Positions 53,332 through 62,903 of a DNA stretch of 64,000 bases are shown here, one piece after another. The number at the start of each line of letters is the position of its first letter. Position 1 is the stretch's first letter. The translations under genes and the position numbers were made by a program. The notes beneath the pieces are model-generated. The model saw only the letters and a list, made by a program, of their open reading frames with translations, had not been told where the DNA came from and ran no database searches. The stretch covers positions 5,146,001-5,210,000 of the forward strand of contig NZ_CP140152.1 of NCBI RefSeq assembly GCF_034479515.1, read 5' to 3'. Source of the DNA: Duganella zoogloeoides. Lineage in GTDB: Bacteria; Pseudomonadota; Gammaproteobacteria; Burkholderiales; Burkholderiaceae_D.

Positions 53332-54155
53332 TTACTCCTGCGTTTCCAGGCGCATCTCGCCCGGCGGCAGCATCAATGACGGCGCCGCTTGTCCGGCCTG
53401 CACCAGTACGGCATCGACTGCCAGTGCATCGGCGCCGTGGGCCTTGTCGTACGCCAGGACCAGGCGCCGGCCGGCCGCCGGCAGCAGCGCGGCTGGCACC
53501 GGCGATGCAGTGCGGCCGGCACCGGCGATGCAGTGCGGCCGGCCAGGCCGATCAACCAGGCGGGACGGCCGTGCTGGTAGCCGTAGTCGGGGAAGATCAC
53601 CTGCATATCGACGAAACGGGACTGGTTGAGCAGCACCGGGGTGCTGCCGTCGGCGCGCTGCAAAATAAACGGTTCGGTGGCCGCAAACTTCGCCAGCAGC
53701 GGCCGGTAGGCCGGGCTTTCGCGGGTACGGTCGGCATGGGCAAACAACGCCGTCTGGTCCACGTGCAGCGTGGCGTTCGGCCCCAGTTTTTCCGCCAGGT
53801 GCGCCCCCATCATCGTCCGCCCGCTGACGGACGTCTTGTTCAAGTGGCTGTATCCCACGTGGATCAATACCTTGGCCTTGGGGTCGCGGGCAAAGATGCG
53901 CTCGTAGATATTGCTGGCCTGGCCGGCCTCGCGCAGGCTGGCGCGCTCTGCCTGGTCGGTCACGCTGGCGTCCTGTATGTGTTCATAGGGAACCAGGGTC
54001 CAGCCGCTGGCGATGGCGTCGTTGACGAACGTGGCGAACGCCGGCTCCCGCACATAGTAGCCATGGGCAGCGGTGACGTACCTGGGCTGGGCGCTGATGG
54101 CCGGGTAAAAGGTTTCGCACGCGAGGTAGGTGTAGCCGATCTTGCGCAGCGACAT
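53332..54155 (-). pseudogene. Hypothetical protein gene frameshifted by a 23-bp duplication
   Basis: The minus-strand frame begins at ATG 54155 (SLRKIGYTYLACETFYPAIS) and continues in a coherent protein to about 53545 (WLIGLAGRTASPVP). A 23-bp tandem duplication then shifts the frame to a basic, low-quality tail that stops at 53373. Removing one copy gives a normal ending (AALLPAAGRRLVLAYDKAHG, then PPGEMRLETQE) that stops at 53332. The N-terminus starts in what looks like mid-domain, so a 5' part may also be missing. I do not recognise the family. A sequencing error could mimic the duplication. Confidence 0.72.
53498..53543. repeat. 23-bp perfect tandem duplication
   Basis: ACCGGCGATGCAGTGCGGCC followed by GGC occurs twice, at 53498-53520 and 53521-53543, without mismatch. 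It lies in the 3' part of the gene at 53332-54155, and since 23 is not a multiple of three it changes the frame. Confidence 0.95.
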
Positions 54156-54209
54156 GGGCTGCTCAAGGTGATCAGCCGCCTGACTATTTTGTGTACGTTA
54201 AAATAAGAC

Positions 54210-54896
54210 ATGGAACGCAACCAGCTACTCGACGATATCTTCTGGCACACCCTGACCGGTGCGCATGCCTGCCATGCCAGCGGCGACGGCGGCGCGCGCC
54301 GCTACACTGCCGGCTTCTCGCCCATTCTAGCCTTTGCCGACAGCACTGCGCCCGACTTTGCCGCGCTGCTGCCGCACTGCGCGCCGGGCGAACATTTTTA
54401 CTGCGAAAACTGGACCGGCGCCGCCCCGCCCGGCTGGCGCATCGAGGCCGAAACCACCATGTATCGCATGGCCTGGGCCGGTGGCATGCCGGCATCGGAT
54501 CCGGCGCCCGATGCCGCACGCTTGCAACCGCACCACGCGCCGCAAGCACTGGAGTTGGCCAACCTGTGCAAGCCCGGCCCGTTCGGCATCCGCACCATCG
54601 AACTGGGCGACTACTTCGGCTATTTCGACGGCGACCGCCTGATGGCCATGGCCGGCGAACGCCTGCGCGCACCCGGTCTATGCGAAATCAGCGGCGTCTG
54701 CACGCACCCCGACGACCAGGGCCGCGGCCTGGCCCGCCAACTGATCGGCAAGCTGGTCCACCGCCACCAGGCACGCGGCGACACCTCGTTCCTGCACGTG
54801 ATGCGCAACAACGAAGCGGCGCACCAGTTGTATTTGAGGATGGGTTTTGTGGATTACCTGGAGACGGTGGTGCGGGTAGTGGCGCGGGAGGAATGA
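54210..54896 (+). CDS. GNAT-family N-acetyltransferase
   Basis: A 228-residue protein from ATG 54210. The C-terminal half has the GNAT fold with acetyl-CoA motif PDDQGRGLARQLIGKLVHRHQ and NEAAHQLYLRMGFVDYLETVV. The N-terminal 110 residues are a family-specific lid (HFYCENWTGAAPPGW). The substrate is unknown. It is divergent from the frameshifted gene with a 54-bp AT-rich gap, and convergent with the DNA glycosylase gene. Confidence 0.88.
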   Translation: MERNQLLDDIFWHTLTGAHACHASGDGGARRYTAGFSPILAFADSTAPDFAALLPHCAPGEHFYCENWTGAAPPGWRIEAETTMYRMAWAGGMPASDPAPDAARLQPHHAPQALELANLCKPGPFGIRTIELGDYFGYFDGDRLMAMAGERLRAPGLCEISGVCTHPDDQGRGLARQLIGKLVHRHQARGDTSFLHVMRNNEAAHQLYLRMGFVDYLETVVRVVAREE

Positions 54897-54908
54897 GGCC
54901 GGGATGGG

Positions 54909-55415
54909 TCACCTGGTGCCAGGCAAAAGCAACTCCCTCAACATCTCCCACCGCGCCAGCTTCTCTGCATACGCCAGGGTATACGCCGGGCTGCTCGACG
55001 GCAGCGCCGCGATGCGGTAGCGCGTGGCATGTTCGCCCAGCACTTTCAGGCCCAGCTTGTGGGCGGTGCCGCCGTTGAAGGCGATGGCGGTGATGTGGGG
55101 GTGGCTGGCCAGCAGGGCCGGCAGGTCGTTGTCGTCGCGGTGGCGGATGGCGCTATCGAGGCTGCCGGTGCGGTGGGCTTCGGCCACCACGTCCCAGACA
55201 CCGACGCCGTGGCGCAGCAGGGTTTGCAGGCGTTCCTCATAGGGCAGCGGCACCAGGTCGGTGCCGATCACGGCCGACATCAGCATCCAGAAGCGGTTTT
55301 GCGGGTGGGCGTAGTATTGCGCCTGGGCCAGCGATTTTTCGCCGGGCAGGCTGCCCAGCACCAGCAGCCGCGTGTTGGCATTGACGACCGGGGCAAAGCA
55401 CTGTTTTCGTTCCAT
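54909..55415 (-). CDS. DNA-deoxyinosine / mismatch uracil glycosylase
   Basis: A 168-residue protein from ATG 55415. LLVLGSLPGEKSLAQAQYYA near residue 17 is the active-site motif of the family 6 (hypoxanthine) uracil-glycosylase superfamily, followed by NRFWMLMSAVIG and, later, ITAIAFNGGTAHKL and the ALPSSSPAY motif. It removes deaminated bases in repair. Length is normal for this family. Confidence 0.9.
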   Translation of the reverse strand: MERKQCFAPVVNANTRLLVLGSLPGEKSLAQAQYYAHPQNRFWMLMSAVIGTDLVPLPYEERLQTLLRHGVGVWDVVAEAHRTGSLDSAIRHRDDNDLPALLASHPHITAIAFNGGTAHKLGLKVLGEHATRYRIAALPSSSPAYTLAYAEKLARWEMLRELLLPGTR

Positions 55416-55453
55416 TGCGCCATCCTTGATTGAAGATGGCGGCAATTGTAGCG

Positions 55454-55591
55454 TCAACGAAACAACGAGTGGCCGAACAGGGTTTGGACTGCGCTCTGGA
55501 TCGGTTCTTCGGACAGCATCAGCACCAGGGCGGTGCTCACGGCAACGTAGAGAATCACGGAAACTACTTTAATTTGCAGCGCGGTGTTCAT
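55454..55591 (-). CDS. Small single-pass membrane protein (45 residues)
   Basis: ATG 55591 has a good GGAGG ribosome site five bases upstream. The 45 residues contain one hydrophobic segment (about 7-25, KVVSVILYVAVSTALVLML) with a short basic N-terminus and a polar tail ending GHSLFR. A longer upstream reading exists but lacks a ribosome site. No family recognised. Its size makes the call tentative. It lies between the glycosylase and EamA genes with 160 bp of AT-rich DNA upstream. Confidence 0.55.
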   Translation of the reverse strand: MNTALQIKVVSVILYVAVSTALVLMLSEEPIQSAVQTLFGHSLFR

Positions 55592-55756
55592 GACCGCCTC
55601 CGGTTCAAGTGATGTAGGCACGAATTCATCATAGTTCATTTTTGATAATTTTCTCTTGTCTTTACATAATTTAATGAGAGAAGCCAACACGGCTGTTGCA
55701 CCGTTTTAAAAAATGGCGGCTAGGCAAGTTACCGGCCGGACAGCTATACTTGTTCG

Positions 55757-56665
55757 ATGTCAACGCCCCTGCTCTTCGTCACCGCCTGCCTGATCTGGGG
55801 CTCCACTTTCTTCGCCATCACGCTGCAATTGGGCGACGTTGCGCCCGCCGTCTCGGTGGCCTACCGCTTCGGCCTGGCCGGCGCGGTGCTGTTCGCCTGG
55901 TGCGCGATACGCGGCGACAAGCTGTGGCTGCCATGGCGTGCCCAGCGCTGGTTGCTGGCGCAGGGACTGGCCACGTTTGCGCTCAGCTATATCTGCACTT
56001 ACACGTCCGAGCAGTACCTGGTCTCCGGCCTGGTGGCGGTGTTGTTTGCCTTGATGGTGTTCTGGAACCCGCTGTTCAACCGCTACGCCTTCGGCACCCC
56101 GGTCAGCCGCCGCACCTTTGCGGCCGGCGGCGTGGCCATCCTCGGCGTGATCCTGCTGTTTTCGCACTCGATTGCCGGCGCCTGGCGCGACCTGTCAGCC
56201 GGCGGCAACGGCCACTTCCTGCTGGGCCTGGTCCTGGCGCTGCTGGCCACCATCGCCAGCACGGTCGGCAACCTGCTGGTCATCAAGGTGCGCGAACAGT
56301 CGCCAAATGTGCTGCTGGGCATGGCGTGGGCCATGACCTGGGGCAGCCTGCTGGTGGCGGCGTGGGTGCTGGTGAGCGGCCAGCAGTTCACCGTGTCCGG
56401 CGCACCGCAGTACTGGGCGGGCTTGCTGTACCTGTCGCTGTTCGGCTCGGTAATCGCGTTTGCCGCCTACTTCACGCTGATCCACCGCATCGGCTCGGAC
56501 AAGGCCGTTTATATCGGCGTGGTCACGCCGGTGATCTCGGTGCTGCTGTCGATCCAGCTTGAACATTACCGTCCCGGCGCGATCGAATGGGCAGGCATGG
56601 TATTGTGTCTGTCCAGCGTCGCCTGGGCGTTGCAACCACCTTCTGTTACCGTCAAAACTACATGA
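55757..56665 (+). CDS. EamA/DMT-family transporter
   Basis: A 302-residue membrane protein with ten hydrophobic segments in two EamA repeats (LFVTACLIWGSTFFAITLQ; LGLVLALLATIASTVGNLLVIK). C-terminal GVVTPVISVLLSIQLE is typical of the family. DMT transporters export or import amino acids and metabolites; the substrate is not predictable. Its stop overlaps the next gene in ATGA (56662-56665), so translation is coupled to the acetyltransferase. Confidence 0.9.
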   Translation: MSTPLLFVTACLIWGSTFFAITLQLGDVAPAVSVAYRFGLAGAVLFAWCAIRGDKLWLPWRAQRWLLAQGLATFALSYICTYTSEQYLVSGLVAVLFALMVFWNPLFNRYAFGTPVSRRTFAAGGVAILGVILLFSHSIAGAWRDLSAGGNGHFLLGLVLALLATIASTVGNLLVIKVREQSPNVLLGMAWAMTWGSLLVAAWVLVSGQQFTVSGAPQYWAGLLYLSLFGSVIAFAAYFTLIHRIGSDKAVYIGVVTPVISVLLSIQLEHYRPGAIEWAGMVLCLSSVAWALQPPSVTVKTT

Positions 56666-57153
56666 GTACATCAGAACTGATCATCCGCCCGGCCGAACCG
56701 GCCGACATCCCTGCCATCTTCGGCATGATTTTCGAATTGGCCGTATTTGAAAAGCTCGAACACATGGTCGTCGCCGACGAAGCCATGCTGCACGAAGCGC
56801 TGTTTTGCGACAAGCCCACTTGCGAGGCCATCGTCGGCGAAACCGACGGCGAAGTCGTCACCTTCGCGCTGTTCTTCCATAATTTCTCCACCTTCTTGTG
56901 CAAGAAAGGCCTTTACCTGGAAGACCTGTACGTCAAGCAAACCATGCGCGGCCGCGGTTACGGCAAGCAGATGCTGGTCGCGCTGGCGCAAATCGCCACC
57001 GAGCGCGACTGCGGCCGCTTCGAGTGGTCGGTACTGGACTGGAACGCCAGCGCCATCTCGTTCTACGAAGGCATGGGCGCGACCATCATGCCCGACTGGC
57101 GCATCTGCCGCGTCACCGGCGACGCGCTGACCCACCTCTCCGCTCAGCGCTAA
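56662..57153 (+). CDS. GNAT-family N-acetyltransferase (diamine acetyltransferase-like)
   Basis: A 163-residue protein from ATG 56662. IRPAEPADIPAIFGMIFELA, FHNFSTFLCKKGLYLEDLYVKQTMRGRGYGKQML and DWNASAISFYEGMGA align in style with spermidine/thialysine acetyltransferases of the GNAT family. Acetyl-CoA contacts lie in RGRGYGK. The gene overlaps the EamA gene in ATGA, suggesting coupled expression: modification plus transport of an amine or amino acid (inference). A minus-strand terminator lies after its stop. Confidence 0.9.
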   Translation: MSTSELIIRPAEPADIPAIFGMIFELAVFEKLEHMVVADEAMLHEALFCDKPTCEAIVGETDGEVVTFALFFHNFSTFLCKKGLYLEDLYVKQTMRGRGYGKQMLVALAQIATERDCGRFEWSVLDWNASAISFYEGMGATIMPDWRICRVTGDALTHLSAQR

Positions 57154-57160
57154 AAAAATT

Positions 57161-57186
57161 CCCGCGACACGGGAAGTCATCGCGGG
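57161..57186 (-). terminator. Intrinsic terminator of the hut transcript
   Basis: CCCGCGA / TCGCGGG stem with a 12-base loop. On the minus strand it is followed by AATTTTTTT (57154-57160). It lies after the frameshifted permease and would end the minus-strand hut-permease transcript. No T tract is present on the plus strand. Confidence 0.8.
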
Positions 57187-57337
57187 ACTGAACCCGGTGT
57201 CAGAGGGAAGGGAGATGTTTCGACGGCTTCACTATAGCCGCGCCCTGCCCGCATCCGGCAAGCCATTACAAACCCTTACGCGCCGCAAGACCTGCTTACA
57301 CGGCTTTACATAAACCGGCAGCCTTGCACTCCCGGCT

Positions 57338-58862
57338 TTACAGCCGTGGCGCGGGCGCGCGGCTAGCGACACGTTCGAGCAGTTCGAACACGGCTTGCGT
57401 GAGCAGCGCCAGCACTGCCGCCGGGATGGCGCCGGCCAGCAGCATCTGGTTGTCGTTGAGCGCCAGGCCGATGGTGATGCGCTCGCCGAAACCGCCGGCG
57501 CCGATAAACGCGGCAATGGTGGCCGTGCCTACGCTCATCACCGCTGCCGTCTTCACGCCGGCCAGAATCACCGGCAACGCCAGCGGCAGCTCGATCAGCC
57601 ACAGCCGCTGGCCCGGCCGCAACCCCAGCGCCAGTGCCGCCATGCGCAAGCCGGGAGATACTTGCAGCAGGCCGGTGCAGGTATTGCGCACGATGGGCAG
57701 CAGCGCGTACACCACCAGCGCGATCAGCGCCGGCACCGTGCCGATCACGCCCAGCAAGGGAATCAACAAGGCCAGCAGCGCCAGCGACGGCACCGTTTGC
57801 AACACGCCGGTCACACCCAGCACCACTTGCCGCAAGCGCGGATACACCGCCGCCAGCACCCCGAGCGGCACGCCGGCCAGGCAAGCCAGGCCCACCTACC
57901 AGCACCAGCGTCAGGTGCTGGCGCGTGAGGCGGCCCAGGTTGTCGTCGAAGATTTTTCCGGCCAGGCCGGTACGCCAGGAAGATGCGGCCTCGGGGGGAG
58001 CGCCTGCCAGGCCACCGGCCGCCAGCCACGCGCGCGCCACCTCGGTAAAATTCTTGCCGTCGATTTCGGCGGAGGCATTCATGGCGATCATGGCGTCGGC
58101 GCTGATCCGTCCTTCCAGCTTTTCGATGGCTTGCCATGCAGCGGGAAAGCGCTTGGCGGCGTCCAGCCGGTACAGCAGCATGGCGTCGTAACGGGGGAAG
58201 TAACCGAGGTTATCGTCGAGCACGCGCAGGCCGTACTGGCGGATCTTGGCATCGGTGGAATAAATGTCGATGACGTCGGTCTGGCCCTGGCGCAAGGCCT
58301 CGTAAGCCAAACCGTGGTCGAGTCCCTGCGGGCGCTGTGGCAGACCGTAGCGCTGGGCGAGGCCCGGCCAGCCGTCGGCGCGACCGATGAATTCGTGTGA
58401 CAGCCCGAAGCGCAGCGCTGGCTGCCGGGCCAGGTCGGCGACGGTCGTGACGCTGGCGGCGTCGCCGCGCATCGCCAGCGAATAGGTATTGTTAAAACCC
58501 AGCGGCACGGCCACGCCCAGGCCCATGGCCGCGAGCTCCTTGCGGATCTGCGCGAGCGACGTCGCCTGCGGGTGCTTGAGGATTTCCAGGTCGATGGTGC
58601 CCAGGTATTCGGCATAGACGTCGATGCGCCCGGCCTGCAGGGCAGCGAGCACGATGGCGGTGTTGCCGAGGCCTTGCAGGTGCGTGACTTTCGCGTGCGG
58701 CGCAGCCACTTGCGTGAGCACCTCGCCCAGGATGTACGATTCGGTGAAGCGCTTGGAGCCGACATGCAGGGTATCGTCAGCGGCATGCGCCGTGCCGCAC
58801 AAGGAGTACAGGGTGCACAGCATGAAAATCAGGGTCAGCCAGGCTGGCGGTCGTGCGCGCAC
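57338..58862 (-). pseudogene. Betaine-type ABC binding-protein/permease fusion, frameshifted
   Basis: GTG 58862 (GGAG upstream) opens a protein with a signal peptide and an OpuC/OsmX-type binding domain (VGSKRFTESYILGEVL, QGLGNTAIVLAAL, DVIDIYSTDAKIR). After about residue 325 (LTRQHLTLVLV) the frame becomes GC-rich nonsense, while a second frame from 57895 gives a clean permease (GLACLAGVPLGVLAAVYPRL, LPIVRNTCTGLLQV, AAFIGAGGFGERITIG) ending at 57338. A net +1 shift near 57893-57900 therefore splits a binding-protein/permease fusion. Binding domain first and permease second is the less usual order. No ATPase gene is seen nearby. It lies 58 bp after hutI. Sequencing error is an alternative. 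Confidence 0.8.
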
Positions 58863-58920
58863 AAAGTCTCCAGATCAATGGTCAATCCGGCCAGCTTACC
58901 ACCGCGCACGCGAACCCGGC

Positions 58921-60147
58921 TCAAAGCCCCCGTGGCGAACGCCACACGCCGGCATTGACCACGCCCCGGCACGGATTGAAGCCGATCGCATACGCCAGCT
59001 CGCCCGGGCGGTCGATGCGCCACAGCGCGAAATCGGCGCGCTTGCCTACGGCCAGCGTGCCCACCTGGTCGTGCCGGCCCAGCGCGCGGGCCGCGTGCAC
59101 GGTGCAGCCGGCCAGCGCTTCCTGCGGCGTCAGGCGCCACAAGGTACATGCCATGTTCATCGCCAGCAGCACGGAGGTCATGGGCGAGGTGCCTGGATTG
59201 CAGTCGGTCGAGACCGCCATCGGCACACCGAGTGCGCGCAGGGCGCTGACTGGCGGCGCATTGGTGTCGCGTAAAAAATAATAGGCGCCGGGGAGCAGCA
59301 CGGCCACGGTACCGGCGGCGGCCATGGCGGCGATACCTTCGGAGCTCAGATGTTCGAGATGGTCGGCGGACAGGCCGTCGTAGCGCGCCACCAGTTCGGC
59401 GCCGCGCTGGTCCGATAGCTGTTCGGCGTGCAGCTTGACCGGCAAGCCGTGCGCGTGTGCCGCCTGGAATACGCGCTCGGTCTGTTCGTGCGAAAAGCCG
59501 ATGCGCTCGCAGAAGGCATCGACCGCATCGACCAGTCCCTCGCCGGCCAGCGGCGCGATCATCGCGCACACGGCGTCGATATAGTCGTCGGCGCGGCCCG
59601 CATATTCGGGCGGCAGCGCGTGCGCGCCTAAAAACGTGGTGGCCACCTGCACCGGCAGCTCGCGGCCGATACGGCGGGCGACGCGCAGCATCTTCGCCTC
59701 GTTCTCCAGGTCGAGGCCATAGCCGGACTTGATTTCAATGGTGGTCACGCCTTCGGCAAGGAGGCTGTGCACGCGCGGCAGGCTTTGCGCCAGCAGTTCG
59801 TCTGCGCTGGCGGCGCGCGTGGCGCGCACGGTGGACATGATGCCGCCGCCCGCGCGGGCGATATCTTCATAGGTGGCGCCGTTGAGGCGCGCTTCGAATT
59901 CGCCGCTGCGGCTGCCGGCGTGGACGATGTGGGTGTGGCAGTCGATCAGGCCGGGCGTGAGCCAGCAGCCGCCGCCGTCGTGCACGGTGGCGGCCTGGCC
60001 GTCGGGCAGCGCTGCCCGTGGCCCCAGCCAGGCGATGCGGCCGTCCCTGACCGCAATCGCGGCGTCAAGAATTTCGCCGTAACCGCCGCTATCACCGTTG
60101 GCCATGGTGGCCAGGTGCACATTGGTAAACAACACGTCCCACGCCAT
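58921..60147 (-). CDS. hutI: Imidazolonepropionase
   Basis: A 408-residue amidohydrolase from ATG 60147. Metal motif [12 protein letters not shown], the lysine region [21 protein letters not shown] and the Asp in [11 protein letters not shown] match HutI, which opens the imidazolone ring to N-formimino-glutamate in histidine breakdown. It is 8 bp after hutD on the minus strand. Length is normal. Confidence 0.95.
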   Translation of the reverse strand: MAWDVLFTNVHLATMANGDSGGYGEILDAAIAVRDGRIAWLGPRAALPDGQAATVHDGGGCWLTPGLIDCHTHIVHAGSRSGEFEARLNGATYEDIARAGGGIMSTVRATRAASADELLAQSLPRVHSLLAEGVTTIEIKSGYGLDLENEAKMLRVARRIGRELPVQVATTFLGAHALPPEYAGRADDYIDAVCAMIAPLAGEGLVDAVDAFCERIGFSHEQTERVFQAAHAHGLPVKLHAEQLSDQRGAELVARYDGLSADHLEHLSSEGIAAMAAAGTVAVLLPGAYYFLRDTNAPPVSALRALGVPMAVSTDCNPGTSPMTSVLLAMNMACTLWRLTPQEALAGCTVHAARALGRHDQVGTLAVGKRADFALWRIDRPGELAYAIGFNPCRGVVNAGVWRSPRGL

Positions 60148-60155
60148 GGGCAGCC

Positions 60156-60743
60156 CTAGTTGGCGATCAGATCGACTACGAACACCGTGGCCTGGGCCGA
60201 TTCCAGCGTCCAGGCCTGTTCGCCGTCGAGCACAAGCAGGTCGTAGCGCACCAGCGCCAGCCGTTCGCGCGCACTGCCCACCGACAGGCTCTCGCCGTCG
60301 GCCAGGAACACCAGCGTGGTACCGCTGCGGCGCGGCAGCGGCACGCTGCCGCACACCACGAACGGTTCGATCCGGTGACGATAGCGGCCACGCCGGGTCA
60401 TCACGTTGAAGTCGAGCGTGGACTGGCCACTCATTGGCCCGCTAATGGTGGCGTGCACCGGGTCTTCTCCGGCAAATTCCACCAGCGGCTCGCTGGGACT
60501 GAGCACCACCCGTTCGTCGCCGAAGTCGAGCAGCACGCCGTCGCCGGCGACCAGCACCAGCGTGCGGTCCACGCCGGGAAACTGCGAGAACGGGCCATCT
60601 TCGGCGATGCTGGCCAGGCTCACGCGCCAGTCGAAATCGTCGAGGCAGGCGCCGGGCGGCGACATCGCCAGTTCGGTGGTGACGCCGCCGCCGTTCTTCC
60701 ACGGCGTGGGCCGCAGGCTTGCGTACTGGATTAACCGGTTCAT
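60156..60743 (-). CDS. hutD: HutD family protein
   Basis: A 195-residue cupin-like protein from ATG 60743 ([20 protein letters not shown]). [15 protein letters not shown] is the HutD signature, with [22 protein letters not shown] following. HutD sits in hut operons and affects growth on histidine; a regulatory role controlling pathway flux has been proposed. Its ATG overlaps the hutF stop in ATGA (60740-60743). It lies between hutF and hutI. Confidence 0.93.
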   Translation of the reverse strand: MNRLIQYASLRPTPWKNGGGVTTELAMSPPGACLDDFDWRVSLASIAEDGPFSQFPGVDRTLVLVAGDGVLLDFGDERVVLSPSEPLVEFAGEDPVHATISGPMSGQSTLDFNVMTRRGRYRHRIEPFVVCGSVPLPRRSGTTLVFLADGESLSVGSARERLALVRYDLLVLDGEQAWTLESAQATVFVVDLIAN

Positions 60744-62104
60744 CGGAACTCCCTCAGTTCTGCCATCGTGTGCTTGAAGCGCGCAGCAATCGCCTGCTGC
60801 GCCACGTGTTGCGCGTTGCGTACCACCCACCGGCCGCCGACCAGGACGTCGCGCACCAGGTTGTCGTTGCCGCTAAAAATCAGGCTGCCCAGCACCTCGT
60901 GCAGCGCCAGGCCGCACAGGTTGGGATGGCCATCATCGAGCACCAGTACATCGGCGCGGCGGCCCGCCGCCAGCGCCCCCACCGGCCGACCCGCCGCCTG
61001 CGCCCCGCCCTGCAAGGCGCCCTGCCATAAAAAGTCGCCCACCTGGCGCTGCGCCTTCGATACCGCGATATTGCGGCGCTGGTGGTGCAGCCGCTGGCCG
61101 TATTCGAGCCAGCGCAATTCCTCCACCGGGCTTTGCGACACATGGCTGTCGCTGCCGATGCCGAACCGTCCGCCCACCGCCAGAAAATCCTCCAGCGGAA
61201 ACAGGCCATCGCCCAGGTTGGCCTCGGTGGTGGGACACAGGCCCGCCACCGCACCGCTGGCAGCGATGCTGCGCACTTCAGTGCTACTCAGGTGCGTTGC
61301 ATGGACCAGACACCAGCGGCCATCGACCGCCACCTGGTCGAACAATAATTGCACCGGACGCCGGCCGGTATGCGCCAGCGCTTGCTGCACCTCCGCCTGC
61401 TGCTCGGCAATATGCACATGCACCGGCCGCTCCGGCGGCAAGGCCGCCAGCACCGCGTTGATCTGCGCGATGGATGCCGCGCGCAGCGAGTGCGGCGCCA
61501 CGCCCACCTCGGTCTGGCCGTCGCGCAGCGGCGCCAAGGCCTCTACTACGCGCAGCACATCGTCGGCATCGGTGCGAAAGCGCTGCTGCTCCGGCTTCAG
61601 GGGACTGTCGTTAAATCCCGAATAACTATACAACACCGGCAGCATGGTGACGCCGATTCCCGCCAACCGTGCGGCGGCAATCACGCGCTCGGCGGTTTCG
61701 GCCGGCCGGTCGTACCAGGCGCCATCGGGCTGACGTTGCACATAGTGGAATTCGCATACCGAGGTGTAGCCGTGACGCAGGCATTCCGAAAACAGCTGCG
61801 CGGCAATCGCCTCGATTTGGTCGGGCGTGATGTTGCGCGCGAAGCGGTACATCAGGTCGCGCCAGGTCCAGAAGCTGTCATGGCTGTCACCGGCGAACTC
61901 GGTGCGGCCACCGAGCGCGCGCTGGAAACTGTGCGAATGCAGGTTGACCATGCCGGGCAGCGCGTATTCCACGCATTCGATGCCTGCTGCCGGTGCGCTG
62001 CCGGGCGTAACGGCAACCAGGTCGCCGGCCTGGTTCCATTCCAGCAGCACGTCAGCGCGCCAGCCATCGGGGAGCAAGGCGTGGCGGGCGAACAGCTGGT
62101 TCAT
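60740..62104 (-). CDS. hutF: Formimidoylglutamate deiminase
   Basis: A 454-residue amidohydrolase from ATG 62104. Motifs: GMVNLHSHSFQRALGG (metal His pair), GVAPHSLRAA, VHIAEQQAEV and the Asp in GIGSDSHVSQSP. HutF converts N-formimino-glutamate to N-formylglutamate plus ammonia, which defines the HutF-HutG branch and replaces the formiminotransferase route. Stop overlaps hutD and start overlaps hutG (both ATGA), so all are coupled. Confidence 0.95.
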   Translation of the reverse strand: MNQLFARHALLPDGWRADVLLEWNQAGDLVAVTPGSAPAAGIECVEYALPGMVNLHSHSFQRALGGRTEFAGDSHDSFWTWRDLMYRFARNITPDQIEAIAAQLFSECLRHGYTSVCEFHYVQRQPDGAWYDRPAETAERVIAAARLAGIGVTMLPVLYSYSGFNDSPLKPEQQRFRTDADDVLRVVEALAPLRDGQTEVGVAPHSLRAASIAQINAVLAALPPERPVHVHIAEQQAEVQQALAHTGRRPVQLLFDQVAVDGRWCLVHATHLSSTEVRSIAASGAVAGLCPTTEANLGDGLFPLEDFLAVGGRFGIGSDSHVSQSPVEELRWLEYGQRLHHQRRNIAVSKAQRQVGDFLWQGALQGGAQAAGRPVGALAAGRRADVLVLDDGHPNLCGLALHEVLGSLIFSGNDNLVRDVLVGGRWVVRNAQHVAQQAIAARFKHTMAELREFR

Positions 62105-62889
62105 GACTGCACCCAGTCGGCCGCCGCCTGCGTCATCGCGCGCAAGAGACCCTGCACCTGCGCCGCCAGGTCGGAGCGGTAGCCATAGGGCGCCTCCTCG
62201 TCCATGTACACCGACTGGCACATTTCAAGCTGGATCGCATGGACGCCCGTCTCGGGCCGGCCATAGAAACGCGTGATATGGCCGCCCTTGAAGCGGCCAT
62301 TGACCGCCACGCTGTAGCGATCTTGCGCCAGTGCGCGCGACACCACGGCATGCGCCAGTCCCGGCGCGCAGGTGGCGCCGTCGGCGGTGCCGAAGTTCAG
62401 GTCGGGCAGCTTGCCGTCAAAAAAGCGCGGCACCCTGGACGCGATCGAATGCGCATCCCACAGCACCACCCGGCCGTGGATGGCCAGCAGGCGGTCGAGT
62501 TCCGCGCGCAGCCGCGCGTGATATGGCTGCCAGTAGTGTTGCAGGCGCCGCTCCACTTCGGCCTGGTCCGGCACGCGGCCCTCGACGTACAGCGGCTCGC
62601 GGTGAAACGTATCGACCGGGCACAGGCCGGTGGTGTCCTGGCCCGGGTACAGGTTGGTGTTCTCGGGCGGGCGATTGAGGTCGATCGCGTAGCGCGACCA
62701 GCGCGCCGCAATGGTCGATGCGCCCATCTCCTGCAAAAAGCCGTACAGGCGCGCCAGGTGCCAGTCGGTGTCCTGGCGGTCGGTGGCCGCTGCCGTCATG
62801 GTGGCCGCGATTTCGTCGGGGATGTCGGTGCCCACGTGGGGCATGGACACCAGCAACGGGATGGTGCCGGCCTGGAACTGGTAATCCAT
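62101..62889 (-). CDS. hutG: N-formylglutamate deformylase
   Basis: A 262-residue protein from ATG 62889. LLVSMPHVGTDIPDEI, DTDWHLARLYGF, RYAIDLNRPPEN and LWDAHSIASRVPRFFDG match the deformylase HutG (N-formylglutamate amidohydrolase), which releases glutamate and formate. It is not the arginase-like formimidoylglutamase. It overlaps hutF in ATGA and is 14 bp after hutH. Confidence 0.94.
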   Translation of the reverse strand: MDYQFQAGTIPLLVSMPHVGTDIPDEIAATMTAAATDRQDTDWHLARLYGFLQEMGASTIAARWSRYAIDLNRPPENTNLYPGQDTTGLCPVDTFHREPLYVEGRVPDQAEVERRLQHYWQPYHARLRAELDRLLAIHGRVVLWDAHSIASRVPRFFDGKLPDLNFGTADGATCAPGLAHAVVSRALAQDRYSVAVNGRFKGGHITRFYGRPETGVHAIQLEMCQSVYMDEEAPYGYRSDLAAQVQGLLRAMTQAAADWVQS

Positions 62890-62903
62890 AGCGCCTCCGC
62901 AGG

